The translations under genes were made by a program, and so were the position numbers. 64,000 bases of DNA from Theropithecus gelada (lineage: Eukaryota > Chordata > Mammalia > Primates > Cercopithecidae). The stretch is from assembly GCF_003255815.1 (NCBI RefSeq), contig NC_037680.1:17342785-17406784 (forward strand). The letters run 5' to 3'. The notes below the pieces were generated by a model that made no database searches, had not been told where the DNA came from, and was given only the letters and a program-made list of their open reading frames with translations. Of the stretch, positions 24,151-35,084 are shown piece after piece. The stretch's first letter is position 1, and every line of letters starts with the position of its first letter.

Positions 24151-24233
24151 AAAAGTTTTGAATTTTGGAGCATTTCTGATTTCAGATTTTCAAATTAGGT
24201 ATGCACAAACCAATTAGGTATGCTCAACCTGTA

Positions 24234-25100
24234 TTGAAATAGTTCCAGTGCCTCCCTGAGTTCTTCATTGAACCTTGGGAAAACCAGAACAGAATGTGGG
24301 AGGACAGGGAGCAGGATCTGCTTCTGTCCAGTTTTGTAGAAGGAATAACAATCGCTACTGCATGCCCAGTTAGCAATGGAAACTCTCAGTCAAATCATCA
24401 CCTTCATCTTTCTTTTGTTCTTTAAAATGGTCACAGTGGTGCTCAGAAGTGTCTCAAAACACAAAATTACTTTTACTAGCCTTTTTTTTTTCTGTCTTCA
24501 TAATCTGTTCCCATGCTAGCCTTTTTAACATTAACATAGAAGATGATCTTCCTTCCAGCATACATTTGAAAGTGGGGAATTTTACATAACCCAAATAAAC
24601 TTGGTATATCTCATTATATTTAAAACAGGAGAAAAAAAGAAAGATATACCATCTAGGAATATGAATACATTTTTACAATTGCTTTGAGATTCAGAGCGTG
24701 CATTTTTTAATACTTAATATCTTAAGTTGTTTTCTTCATTTTCACAGAAATAACTCTTCAAGTTCAGAGTTTATTTTTTAAACCACCTTTTTTGCAAATC
24801 AGTGGGATAAAATTACCATATCTTTCAACAATATAAAATAGTTTTATAGTTTAGCACTCGAAAAACAACTCTCATCAATCACTAGCAGTAACTGAGGCAC
24901 TTCATAAACCAAACAACTTAAGCTGAAATTGAAACATCACTGATTGGCAACAAAACAATTTTTGCCTTGTTAGTTTCTGGCATGTCTTCTCATCAATAGG
25001 TGTTAAATCTAAAGGAAAGTCAATCTTTGGCCCTATTTAAAATATTTCTAGGGCCTCGGAGGTGGGTGACGGAAAAATCCTGTACACTTATTAAAAACTA
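24234..25100. other. Unassigned AT-rich sequence
   Basis: No repeat or gene recognised between the Tigger and the next Alu. Confidence 0.4.
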
Positions 25101-25107
25101 CAGCTGT

Positions 25108-25404
25108 GGCTGGGCATAGTGACTCATGCCTGATTTCCTAGCACTTTGGGAGGCCAAGACAGGTGGATCACTTGAGCCCAGGAGTTTGAGACCAGTGTGG
25201 ACAACATGGTGAAACTCTGTCTCTGAAAAAGCAACAAAAATTAGCTGGACATGGTGGTGCACATCTGTAGTCCTACCTACTCAGGAAGCTGAGGCAGGAA
25301 AATCATTTAGCTCAGGAGGTGGAGGCTGCAGGGAGCTGTGATTGCACCACTGTGCTCCAGCCTGGATGACAGAGTGAAACGCTGTCTAAAAAAAAAAAAA
25401 AAAA
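25108..25404 (+). mobile_element. AluJ/S-type
   Basis: 'ggctgggcatagtgactcat' start, 'cttgagcccaggagtttgag' left arm, 'tgattgcaccactgtgctcc' right arm, A17 tail at 25388-25404. Diverged; no clear flanking duplication. Confidence 0.93.
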
Positions 25405-26015
25405 GGATAACTATAAATGTTTTCTTGCAAATATTGCCTGAGGAAAACTCCTTAAGGTCATTACGATCTTTCTATCACTTTCCCAAGAACTATTTAGTGA
25501 TTTTATTAAATATAAGTTGAATCTGCTAAGTAATAAAAGTACATGCTGAAAAGAATACAGTTGTTTATTCCTTGCAATTTGGCACTATACTAACATCCAA
25601 ACCAGATATCCCTGAACCCCCAAAAGAGGAAAGTCTTCTGTAATACTACTTTCTGCCAAAGTGTTTATTTCTGTCCGGCAGTTAAGTACAAAGTTATTTT
25701 TGTGGGGAAACATTGCTGAGACAGTATTCTACAACTTTATTGTTAGCAGATACCAATCTTCAGTATAACAAAAGCTGAACTCTATATGAACAAATTTAAT
25801 TTTTAATCCATATTATAATATGTATACATGTATTGTTAATACACATTTGAAAGGAATAAAAGGAATGAATGGAATCATATTTTAAGTTCTTTTCTCAAGC
25901 CAGTAAACAATTTGTTTTTCATTTCTTCTAATGGGAGAACAGCCAAGTTTACAGTCAGCATCACTGGAGAAATACCAAGAAAGGGAAAGAAGTGGGCTAA
26001 ATAGAAGATTTGCTA
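25405..26015. other. Unassigned AT-rich sequence
   Basis: No repeat or gene recognised. Confidence 0.4.
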
Positions 26016-26019
26016 TTAG

Positions 26020-26115
26020 TTTATTTATTCAATCAACAAATATTTATTTAGCATCTTCTCTGTGCCAGGAAGTGTGCTGGATGCTGACGCATTGTGATAT
26101 CTAAAACTTATAGTC
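26020..26115 (-). mobile_element. L2 3' end fragment
   Basis: 'ttattcaatcaacaaatatt', 'tctgtgccaggaagtgtgct', 'ggatgctgacgcattgtgat' are the reverse of the L2 3' end. Confidence 0.7.
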
Positions 26116-26140
26116 TAAGGAATAGTTTGTGATTCCATGA

Positions 26141-26308
26141 AGCTAAATAGTAACTTACGAAGGCCATTCCCCACATCTCCTCTAAGGTCTGAAGAGAAAG
26201 ATTCTCAGACACATGAAATAAATGAACTAAATAGTAACTTAAGAAGTCCATTCCCCACATCTCCTCTAAGGTCTGAAGAGGAAAATTCTCAGATACATGA
26301 AATAAGTC
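26141..26308. repeat. 84-bp tandem duplication (two copies)
   Basis: Copy 1 is about 26141-26224 and copy 2 about 26225-26308. The shared core 'ccattccccacatctcctct' recurs exactly 84 bases apart. I count about 6-7 substitutions between copies. As 84 is a multiple of three, an incidental 80-codon frame spans both copies, with the repeated peptide core FPTSPLRSEE. Confidence 0.93.
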
Positions 26309-26309
26309 T

Positions 26310-26920
26310 CATTTCCTCTCTGTCTGCAACCTATTTTTTTTATTATATATTTACCATTTTTTTCCAACAAAAAAAGTGAACTGTGGATGTAGATTACATT
26401 GAAACCATGGTCAAAGTGAAGCATTTCTGGTAGGTAGTATTTTTAGTTGGTTTTGTAATAAATTATAGAGGTGGTATTAAAAAATTGAACAGTTTATTAA
26501 TGTGAACCCTCATTAGCATATATTAAATATTATATATTAGAATGTTAATAATTTATTAGTGTTTAAATTAATCATCAAATCACTTTACACAATTAAGTCT
26601 AATTAATGCAGAGAAATTTCAGAGGGAGGATGTTCTAAAATCCTCTTTTCTAAATTAAGGAAACAGCATGAGTCCAGGTTGTTACACTGCCCTTAAGAAC
26701 AGCTCAATTATTGGGCAGAGGGGGAGTTTTATATAAAAGCATTTTCACTGTTTGGGTACAAGGATTGTTGGGGCTCAGGAACTAAAGTGCTTTCAGGGCA
26801 ATCATTGTGGTAAGATGAGAAATCAAAGGGTTCCTTGAGTGGCTGTTAGTTTGGGAGAAAACCTCACAGGCAACTCGAATGTTCCTTCCTTTCTCTGTAC
26901 TCAAGAGTTAAAAACTGCTG
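26310..26920. other. Unassigned AT-rich sequence
   Basis: Includes a 'tattaaatattatatattag'-like AT tract near 26520. No gene recognised. Confidence 0.4.
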
Positions 26921-26924
26921 CACT

Positions 26925-27000
26925 AAACTCTAAACTCCTTGAGGACAGGAATGGTGTCTTATTCATCTCTGCATGCTGGTGGCCATAACTATATCTGACA
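26925..27000 (+). mobile_element. Possible L2 3' end fragment
   Basis: 'ctaaactccttgaggacagg' and 'aatggtgtcttattcatctc' fit the L2 3' segment in the forward sense. Short and diverged. Confidence 0.5.
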
Positions 27001-27058
27001 GTAAGATTAACTGTCAGATAGACAAATAATTTCTTCAAAACATCTCAGGCTTTCTTTC

Positions 27059-27105
<47 letters not shown>

Positions 27106-27389
27106 TTTTGAGGCGGAGTCTTTCTGTGCCGGACAGGCTGCAGTACAGTGGCGTGATCTCAACTCACTGCAACCTCTACCTTCTGGGTTCAAGCAGTTTC
27201 CCTGCCTCAACCTCCCAAGAAGCTGGGATTACAATTGCACACCACCATGCCTGGTCGTTTTGTATTTTTAGTAGAGATGGGGTTTCACCACGTTGGCCAG
27301 GCTGGTTTCGAACTCCTGACCTCAAGTGATCTGCCCGCCTCAGCCTCCCAAAGTGCTGGGATTACAGGCGTGAGCCACTGCACCTGGCC
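27059..27389 (-). mobile_element. AluS-type with (TTTA)n tail
   Basis: Reversed Alu: body 27107-27389 ends 'cactgcacctggcc'. The tail has become a (TTTA)n microsatellite at 27059-27106. Includes 'ctcctgacctcaagtgatct' and 'tagtagagatggggtttcac'. Confidence 0.95.
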
Positions 27390-27474
27390 GGGCTGTCTCA
27401 TTTATTAAAACATTTTTTTGAGTGCCCACTGAGTGTCAGATACTCTGAAAGTTAGAGGGTTATAAAATGAAAGA

Positions 27475-27650
27475 CAGCTGCAGTTATCTGTTTCTGCAAC
27501 TAAAAAATGGGAATGCTGTGAATACCTTCTTTGGGCTAAAAGGCATACATGAGATAAAGATAACTTAGTGTAGCGCCCACACATAGGAACCACTCTAGCG
27601 TCCACACATAGGAACCACTCTAAAATTTTAGTTATCGTCATGTCTCAGGG
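27475..27650 (+). mobile_element. MIR with internal 25-bp duplication
   Basis: 'gttatctgtttctgcaacta', 'aaaaatgggaatgctgtgaa', then 'gtagcgcccacacatagga' follow MIR forward. A 25-base unit (27571-27595) is repeated at 27596-27620 with a single C/T difference. Confidence 0.7.
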
Positions 27651-28080
27651 TGTTGCTGCATCACAGATGAAAATTATAGATTTGTTTCTTTTTTTTGACA
27701 ACAGAGATGTGAGAAATGTTGCTTACATCATCTGCCATTTCTTTAGGTGTATCTCTTGGATTATCTTGGGGAGTAGGGCTGGGACTAGGAGAATGCAAGA
27801 AGAGAACTAGGACCCCAAAAGTAAGGAAGAACCCACTGTCAAGGCTGTATAAGTGTAACTCTGCACCTCTAGGATATGGAGAAGGAGCACCTCCTCAAAT
27901 TTTATACTCCAGGTGCCTCCTTGACTTCCAACCCTATTGGAGAATCTCCTTTATATGGATGAGTCACCTTAGAACTACTGAGAGTACACGTCTTTTGGAG
28001 TGTGGGAAGCTATCCCCAATGTGTGAAAGAAGTGTAATATGACCGTTTGGATTTTGAGCATTTAAGAGAAAACCGCTTAT
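27651..28080. other. Unassigned sequence
   Basis: The open frame 27716-28042 has no domain I recognise and no supporting splice context. Confidence 0.35.
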
Positions 28081-28082
28081 AA

Positions 28083-28527
28083 TGGGTTAAAGAGTAGCCC
28101 CTCAATATTTATGTCACCTGAAATTTGTAAGTGTGATTTTATTTGGAAATAAGGTCTTTGCAGATGTAAGTAAATTAAGATGAAGTCAACATGGATTAGG
28201 GTGAGTCCTAAATCTAATATGATTAGAGAGAAAATTTGGACACAGAGACAGACACACAGGGAAAAGGCCATATGAAGACAGAGGTAGAGATTGGAATAAT
28301 GCATCTGCAAGTCAAGAAACACCGAAAATAGCTAACAACCACCAAAGCCTAGAAGAGGCAAGAAAGAATTCTTTCCTAGAGCCTGTGAAGGGAACATGGC
28401 CCTGCTGACACTTTAATTTCAGATGTGATGTCTAACCTCCCAAACTGTGAAACAATGAATTTCTATTGTTCTAAGACAACGATTTTTGTTTTCTATTTTA
28501 TTATGGTAGCCCTGGGAAACTAACACA
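28083..28527 (+). mobile_element. MLT1-type MaLR solo LTR
   Basis: 'tgattttatttggaaataag', 'gtctttgcagatgtaagtaa', 'tggattagggtgagtcctaa', 'tttggacacagagacagaca', 'gcccctgaagg'-like middle (as 'agcctgtgaagggaacatgg'), and the end 'gtagccctgggaaactaaca'. About 445 bases, TG...CA ends; no clear duplication remains. Confidence 0.88.
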
Positions 28528-30260
28528 CTCTTTAGCCACTAGATGTGAATGCCCAGTGAGAGAAGGAAGAGAGTGGTCTGGATGTGTGAAGTGTAGGACA
28601 GAAACAATCATGACTTAGTGTTGTGGGGCCTCCTATTTCCCTGGGAGGAAGCTATACCTGCAAATAGAAAGACTGAGCACTAAGATCTGCACCCCTGGGA
28701 GCCAAGAGTGAGAGAGCTGTGACTGAACTTAGCACTGATCTGGCTAAGTTCAATCCAAAGATGCATGAAGTCCCTGGTGGAATCTTGTCATCAATGTCAA
28801 GAGCATGAAAGAGCATCTTCTGATAGCTCTACAGGGCCTGTTGCTCATGAGAAATAAGTGCCGGCAAGGACCTGTGGGAACAGCAGGTGTCTCCCTATAT
28901 AAGTATGAAGCTGGACTAACCACTCTCCCTTCCTTTGCAACTCTAGGTGTGGCTAACTATACTCTTGGAGGTTCTGGGCAGTTTGAAGATGGATTCTAAT
29001 TGTACTTTAGTTCTAGTCTGCAAGACAGACTTGAAGTATGAAAAGGAGGAACCACAAAAGGTTTTACAGAGAGATGACACCCACACTGAAGAACAAACAG
29101 GAGTTAGCCAAGAGATGAATGGCTGGAGAAGCATTTCAGGTGGAGGAGCTGACAAAAGTGAGGGCCTAAACTTGGAAGAAAGATGGCACATTGGATTTCT
29201 GAAAAGAATTGAGAAAAACCAGAGCATAGACTAAAGTGTAGGAGTTTCAGACTACGTAATGAAGAAGTAAATATGTCTATGTGGCCAGCTGGGGAAGTGA
29301 TGGAGTTGGTAGAGATGAAGAAAAAAAAAAAAAAAATACTGAATCCTAAAACCAGGGCCACAATGGAGGTAACTGAAACTCCAAACACATTTCTAAATCT
29401 AAATGGTTGTTTTTTCATTAGTACTATTGTGCCACCCTCCAATTGCATTGTGAGTTAAATGGGTGTTATTGGGCTAGCCTAGGAATTATAATACATATAT
29501 TATATATTTTAAATAATGTTTCTATAGATTATTATCCTCCTGAATTCCAAACAACCAACTTACAAAGAAGCCCAATCTATTTCTAAAAGGCGAGCTAGCT
29601 ATACTAGCTATCTGCCACATCCTGAAACGGCCTTGAACCTAGAGAGGTGTTGCAATTCAGTATAAATTATCCTCTGCTACCTTTGCCTTCTGAATTGCTG
29701 ATGAGCAAATTCATCACTTTTCTTTAATTTTCACATGCTCTTTTTCATTGAGATAGCCACAAATGCCACAATCGATCTTGATAAAACTGATCTGGAGACA
29801 AGAATCAAAATATAATTAAAAGTACTCCCTTACTCTCATCCCTATTATGCAAAGCTGTAATAGTGCTGGGTAGCAACTAGACAGACAACCCCTTGCCACA
29901 CCCTTACCATGAATTAGTGATCCTTGGAAAACTCCAGAGACAACTGTATTTTCATAGGAAAACCCACCCTTTCAGTTTTAGCATAAGGAAATGACAAGCC
30001 TGTGCTACTACACTCACCAGTAAAAAGCAATGGAAATTGAATAAGGATGACAGCGGCCTTCCTTGAGTTCTCTCCCTGTCCATGAATTAAATCCTCATAG
30101 AGGTGAGACTCTCATCACCACACAGCCCCAGGAAAGGACATGACTGATTGAGTTCATATTATAATACCTGGTACTTCTCCTGCCTCTGGGAAAGAAACAT
30201 AAAATAAAGATGCCTGTACCATCAAATACTCAAATATGTTCTTCAGAATTCAAGGACTTA
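28528..30260. other. Unassigned sequence
   Basis: About 1.7 kb with no recognised repeat except an A run at 29321-29336. Overlapping frames on both strands at 28805-29458 have no recognised domain, and I regard them as chance. Confidence 0.4.
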
Positions 30261-30788
30261 AATTATTCATTCACTGGGGCTTTTTTTTGAAGGAGAATAA
30301 AAGAGAAAAAAAATACCCTAGTCTTTCTGTCACAAAATAAAATATCAGCCCTAATGTTCAAATTCACCCGCAGAACACAGTGTAATCCCGTATTATAACC
30401 AATTTTGTAAAAATTGAAAGTATATGCAAAATAAGATAAACAAAAGGAAAGGAAAGCAACTGAGTGCAAGAAAATAGCTCACAGCAAATGACATTTAGAA
30501 TGAAAGATAGAAAACCCATACTATTTTGTTCTATGTTTAAATAGACCGAGAGCAGAAATGCACCAGAGACATTTGATAATCAATATAACATTACCCCAAG
30601 GGCACCATATACAACTATAATTTTAAAAACAAAACTCAAGGAAATGGAACATTTAAATCAGAAGAACTTTTAACAACAAAATGACCCAAAAAATGGTTTA
30701 ATGTTCTTTTGTATCAGGGAATTCTTAACTTAAGGATTATTTTTCACAGACAGTTTTTGCCAAGCAATGAGAGAACAGAAAAAAATAT

Positions 30789-31034
30789 CTATCTTAGGTC
30801 TTTCCTGTCACTGTAGCCTTCATAATCACCACAATTCAACATGACACCATAACTTGTAAGAAATTCTCCCCGGCATCCATTTAAGTGAACACTAATTGGA
30901 AAGTTCAGTGAACAGAAAAAGGCTGTGAACAATACATATTTCAACATGCTGTGCCCGATCCTGACCTTAAATGACGAGGAGGAAAAAATTAATTCAACAC
31001 AGCCTCTGAATTCAGTCCTGTATTGTGAAATCAT
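30789..31034 (-). other. Small secreted-peptide-like open frame (candidate)
   Basis: 81 codons. An internal ATG at 30945-30947 (residue 30) starts a 52-residue peptide whose first 20 or so residues look like a signal peptide (MLKYVLFTAFFCSLNFPISV), then a short tail with two cysteines ending GYSDRKDLR-stop. A TATA-like TTTATAAAA lies at about 31131-31139, roughly 100 bases upstream of the first ATG, which could be a promoter. No repeat was recognised underneath. The peptide is not a family I know and there is no splice evidence. Chance remains the most likely explanation. Confidence 0.12.
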
Positions 31035-31189
31035 GATGTGGATTAGCTCCAGGAAAAACGCCAGGCTCGTGGTGAAACCTCAATAAAACGTGGAAACTCC
31101 ATGTGAATCAATCTGCTCCACACACACGGTTTTATAAAAGAGCGTCTGGATCCTCTGCACTGAAGTCAGGAACTCCACAGGTGAGAGGC

Positions 31190-31403
31190 AATGATAAGAT
31201 ATTGCTGAAAACATGAGCTTTGAAGCCAAACAAACAAGGGGTTCAACCTTGTCTCTATTGTATTCTTGGGCAAAGAGCTTTGCCTCTCAAATTTGCTATC
31301 TGTAAAATGGGGCTCGTGATAACAATGTCATGAGCTATTGTGAGGAACAACCTTGATGTAAATATAGCACAGCCCTTGCCACATGATAAGTGCTGCCTTA
31401 ATG
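31190..31403 (+). mobile_element. MIR (left of a facing pair)
   Basis: 'gaaaacatgagctttgaagc', 'ttcttgggcaaagagctttg', 'tgctatctgtaaaatggggc', 'gccacatgataagtgctgcc' follow MIR forward over most of its length. Confidence 0.88.
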
Positions 31404-31620
31404 ATAGCTAGCGCATACTGAGGGGTTACAGCATGTCACTGAAAAACTTTTCTCTCTGACATGAGCCAAATATTATGATTATCCCCCCTTTACAGAGAAA
31501 AAAGCTGAGGCGTAGAAAAGATTAAGTAGCTTGCCTAGGGTCACATAGCTGTTGAGTGGTAAACTGACATTTAAACCAAACATTTTGGTTCTGGTTTGCA
31601 CATGCTACTTCTCATGTAGT
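31404..31620 (-). mobile_element. MIR (right of a facing pair)
   Basis: 'tattatgattatcccccctt', 'tacagagaaaaaagctgagg', 'agcttgcctagggtcacata', 'gctgttgagtggtaaactga' are MIR in reverse. It abuts the forward MIR end to end. Confidence 0.88.
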
Positions 31621-32890
31621 TTTATTGAATAAATGATAGAATAAATGAATAAATCATAGTTATTCATTCCTGAAAATTTGATAAACTAATCTGGAAGTGA
31701 TAGGCAGAAACACTATACTCATAAAATAAGATAGTATACAATTCATAGCTACCTTCAAATCTAAAGCATCAAGTCCTACAAACAAGCGAAGACAAAGTTT
31801 TGTAAAAATCCAATAGGAGAGTCTCTGGTCATCATTTATCTATGGTACTGCACTGGAATATCAACTCTGTGGAAGCAGAAATCTGATGTGCTCTGTCTCC
31901 CGCACCTCAGTAAGAAGTGGTGAAAGGGTGAGTAGATGGATGAATGGGTGAATCAGGCAGTGCCAGGGTCCAAGACCCCAGAGCTGTCTCCTCGGAGGTG
32001 CTCCATGAAGACACACCAGCTCCAAAGCTGACCAGGTACGAGAAAGCCCACTGGGGCTCTGTGCGGACATAGCCACTCTAGGACTCACAGAGGCAAACCC
32101 TCTGTCCCATTGAGTGGGAAGAGACTGAGCAGGGTTTTCTCCAGCCACTAGGTAGCCTCAAGTACACATTTACTGAATAGGTAAGAGGTCTTCAATAATG
32201 GGCTTCTTCCACACATAGAACCAGAAACAAATCCAGAGTCTTTTTGAGGTTTGTGCAAAGTGCTATATGATAATACAATGAGGATCACCCAGCTCTTAAC
32301 CACTATGCAATTCAACCCTGCCCTTCCAGAGCACATACCACATGCAAACTACAGACTTTGGAAGTGAACTACTGAGCAGAAAGTATCTTCGCCCTGCTGT
32401 GACGGAGCCTTAAGGAGATAAGATGTGGAAAAGATATCACATATTGGGCAGTAAAAGATAGTGATGAGTTATAGGTTTTCTTGGTAGAAAAGAAGAAAGA
32501 AGTGAATGAATAACCCCAGAGATTTATTTTCCAAAACTATTTTTGTGTCACTAATATTCTCAAGAAAAAATAATTCAATTGAGATTGTGTGTGTCTGTTT
32601 GTTGTTTGGTTTGTTAGGTGTTCCATGACACTCCTTTTGAGGAGGAGAATAGGAAAGGTGTAAATGCAAATAAATCACAATAGGACCTGGTCCTTTTGAA
32701 AGGATTGCTATACAAGAGAACAAATTTATTTCAAGTTTGAATGTTTAAAAACCTAGATTTGCCACAAACATTTGTTGAAATTGCCTCATAAGACATCTTG
32801 CAGGACTCCTCCACGGGATTTGAAATTATGGAAGACGAAATCTCCTCTCACACACCCCGTCCTCCAGGTATTTGACCCCCAAAGGGGAGA
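31621..32890. other. Unassigned sequence
   Basis: Includes a GC-richer patch (31900-32150) with no recognised domain or splice context, and AT-rich remainder. Confidence 0.35.
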
Positions 32891-32894
32891 AAAT

Positions 32895-33090
32895 AAAAAC
32901 TAACACTTAAGGGGTCCATATGTTGCCAGTAACTGTGTAATGCATTATCTTATTTGACCATGACAAATGATAAGAAAGGTTGTAGTATGATACCCATTTT
33001 AGAGAGAAGATAGGCAACTTGCTAAAGTTCACACAGCTCAGAATAGGGAAGAACTGGGCTTTAAAATAATCCTTGCTTTTACCCATTAAT
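32895..33090 (-). mobile_element. MIR
   Basis: 'aacacttaaggggtccatat', 'aatgcattatcttatttgac', 'atacccattttagagagaag', 'gcaacttgctaaagttcaca' are reversed MIR core. Confidence 0.82.
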
Positions 33091-33690
33091 TATTTTCCAT
33101 GCTAGGCTGCCTAGGAAGGGATGTTTGGCAATAATATTACAAACTAACGGAATAGCCAAAGAAAGCATAACCTAATTTTACCAAACTTAGCAGTCCATAT
33201 TGTTTGAAGGATAGGTGTGACCCAAAGGCGACCAGGCTGTTGAGGCTCCTTTGCTTACCTTATACATGAACCCTATGTCATCACAAGGGGCAACAAGCCT
33301 TCCCTCCCCACCAAACTCACAAATGCTTCATGAGTCTTCTAGACTTCATGGATGGTTTTTTTGGGGAGAAGAAAGGGTCTCATCACATATCAGAAATCTC
33401 TAAAATCCAATTTGAGCATTTCTCTTTCCCAGAAAAAAATGCCTTTCCAGAATGTGCATCATGTCTCCACTCCCTATCTTCTACCTGCCAGCCCCAGCCC
33501 TTAGCCCTAGTTTCCTGTTCCACATGCCTCTTAATATTCCCTTACCTAAACAAAACCCTGCTCACTGGCTAAGCAGAGGAGACTCAAAGGGAAAAACAAA
33601 ACAAAACAAAACAAAAAAACTAAAACAAATCAAAACAAACAAAAACCTGCCAAAACAACCAGGGGAATGAGGAGAGCCTTTGATCATCCT
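33091..33690. other. Unassigned sequence ending in (AAAAC)n
   Basis: A (AAAAC)n-like run at 33594-33652 resembles a retroelement tail, but no Alu or L1 body adjoins it. The rest has no recognised feature. Confidence 0.45.
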
Positions 33691-33694
33691 TTTA

Positions 33695-34610
33695 GAAAGC
33701 AGTAATGAATGTGATATTTGTAAGCGTGTAGTATGTGCTGGACATTGTTCTTGGCCTTCAGGATACAACCATGAACAAGAGAGCCTGGAGTTGATAGTCT
33801 AGTGGGGAGGATCCAGCCACCAAATAAAGTAAATTCATCAATCTCATCACTGCAAGTGTTGGTAAGTGGCAGGAGGGACAACAGTATAATCCTATGATCA
33901 CAAGGACTAGAATTGGTGGGGGAGAGCTAGTTTACATTTCGTGGTCAGCAAAGCCTTCTTTGAGCAGAGGAATTTTTATCTGAGTCCAAACAGGGAGGGC
34001 ACAGCCATGCAAAGATGGGCATTCAAAATAGAGAAATTAGTAAACACAAAAGCCAAGGGTCTGTCCTAAGAAGGAAAGGGAAGATGGGGTGAAGAGAAGA
34101 GAACCAAAAGCGTGCAGGCAGTACCTTGGGGTCCAGAAGAAGTCTGAATTTCATTCTCAAGAGACTCGGAGGCCTCTGTAGAATTTGAGCAGTGCTGTGT
34201 AGCATTTTTTTTTCTTTTTTCCTTTTAATTTCTAATTTTTTTACTTGAATACAGACATCATTTCAAGAGACTGAATGGCATTTTCTAAAGGCTACTCTGA
34301 CCACTGGTTGTGGAATGACTGTGAAGGGCTATGGAGAAGGGGGAATGGACACTCCCACACCCTCACACTCAGGCTGTTTGGCATTTGCTTTCATTTTGCT
34401 CAGGTGCCACAGGGCTTAGATTAGAGTGATCTATTTCTATGAAAAAGTGGATATATTTGTAATATATGCTCAAAGTAAGGCAAGCAAATCTGCTGTGAGG
34501 GGTTAGGACAGGGGTGAAGGATGACTCTCAGGTTTTGAGGTGGAACGATACTGGAGGTGGGATTAGTTGGTAGGCAAGGCAAAGAGTGAGGGAGGGGAGT
34601 TGAGACCAGA
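33695..34610 (-). mobile_element. L2, about 0.9 kb
   Basis: A long reversed L2 stretch: 'gtagtatgtgctggacattg', 'tgatagtctagtggggagga', 'cagcaaagccttctttgagc', 'gagggcacagccatgcaaag', 'ctaaaggctactctgaccac', 'gatgactctcaggttttgag'. A T-rich block at 34204-34250 interrupts it. No coding capacity. Confidence 0.8.
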
Positions 34611-35080
34611 GTTTTAAATACTCTATTTTGCTACAGAATTTGGACTGTGCTAGGCTGTGAAGGAACTATCAAGGGATATTTATTTGTTCTCATATTTTTT
34701 AACAAACTTTTTCTGAAGTAGGATTAAGAGGAAGAGCTGGTTTTAGGGAATGCTCCCACCCAGAAGGGCATGTGTTTACTTTATTCTTTGCTGTTGTCAT
34801 CTTGAAATTCTTAATAATTTTATCATTGATGTTGTGTTTTGTAAGTGAAATCCAATGGAACAATGAAGTACATGTAAGAGCAGAGGAGATTCACAAAATG
34901 TGCGTGTCCACCTTTCTTGCCACCCGCTTGCATATAGCATTCACGACGCCCCGTGAGCTTGGAATTTCAGTGGACCCAGGATGCACAGGAATTCAGGGTG
35001 TTGTAAGGTGAGTACTAGGTGAATGTGTGTAGAAACCAAGATTCCAAAGACTGTTGGTAGAATGTGTGCATTTCAAAACA
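34611..35080. other. Unassigned sequence, possibly repeat-derived
   Basis: 'tttattctttgctgttgtca' and 'cttgaaattcttaataattt' look like a dispersed repeat I cannot name. The frame 34772-35011 ends beside a donor-like 'gtaaggtgagta', but the repeat-like context argues against an exon. Confidence 0.35.
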
Positions 35081-35084
35081 TGAA

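Larger units (their letters stand above)
22204..24231 (-). mobile_element. Tigger-family (Tc1/mariner) DNA transposon, TA duplications
   Basis: Terminal inverted repeats: the left end reads 'caggttgagtatccctcatc' (22204), and the right end, reversed, reads 'caggttgagcatacctaatt'. Both are followed inwards by 'gattttcaga'-type sequence. TA dinucleotides at 22202-22203 and 24232-24233 are the expected target duplication. About 2.0 kb, shorter than autonomous Tigger elements, with internal deletions. The minus strand holds the transposase relic. The ends resemble the Tigger7/MER44 group. Confidence 0.93.

Noticed and set aside
30789..31034. Similarity of the C-terminal GYSDRKDLR tail to an epididymal secretory protein ending
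   Set aside because: A match over about a dozen residues recalled from memory, in the wrong context (directly after a leader), is not evidence of homology.
31900..32150. GC-richer patch considered as promoter or CpG island
   Set aside because: Too few CpGs, no promoter motifs, and no adjoining exon.
34772..35020. Open frame ending at a donor-like GTAAGGTGAGTA
   Set aside because: The sequence looks repeat-derived, has no good acceptor, and the peptide has no recognised feature.
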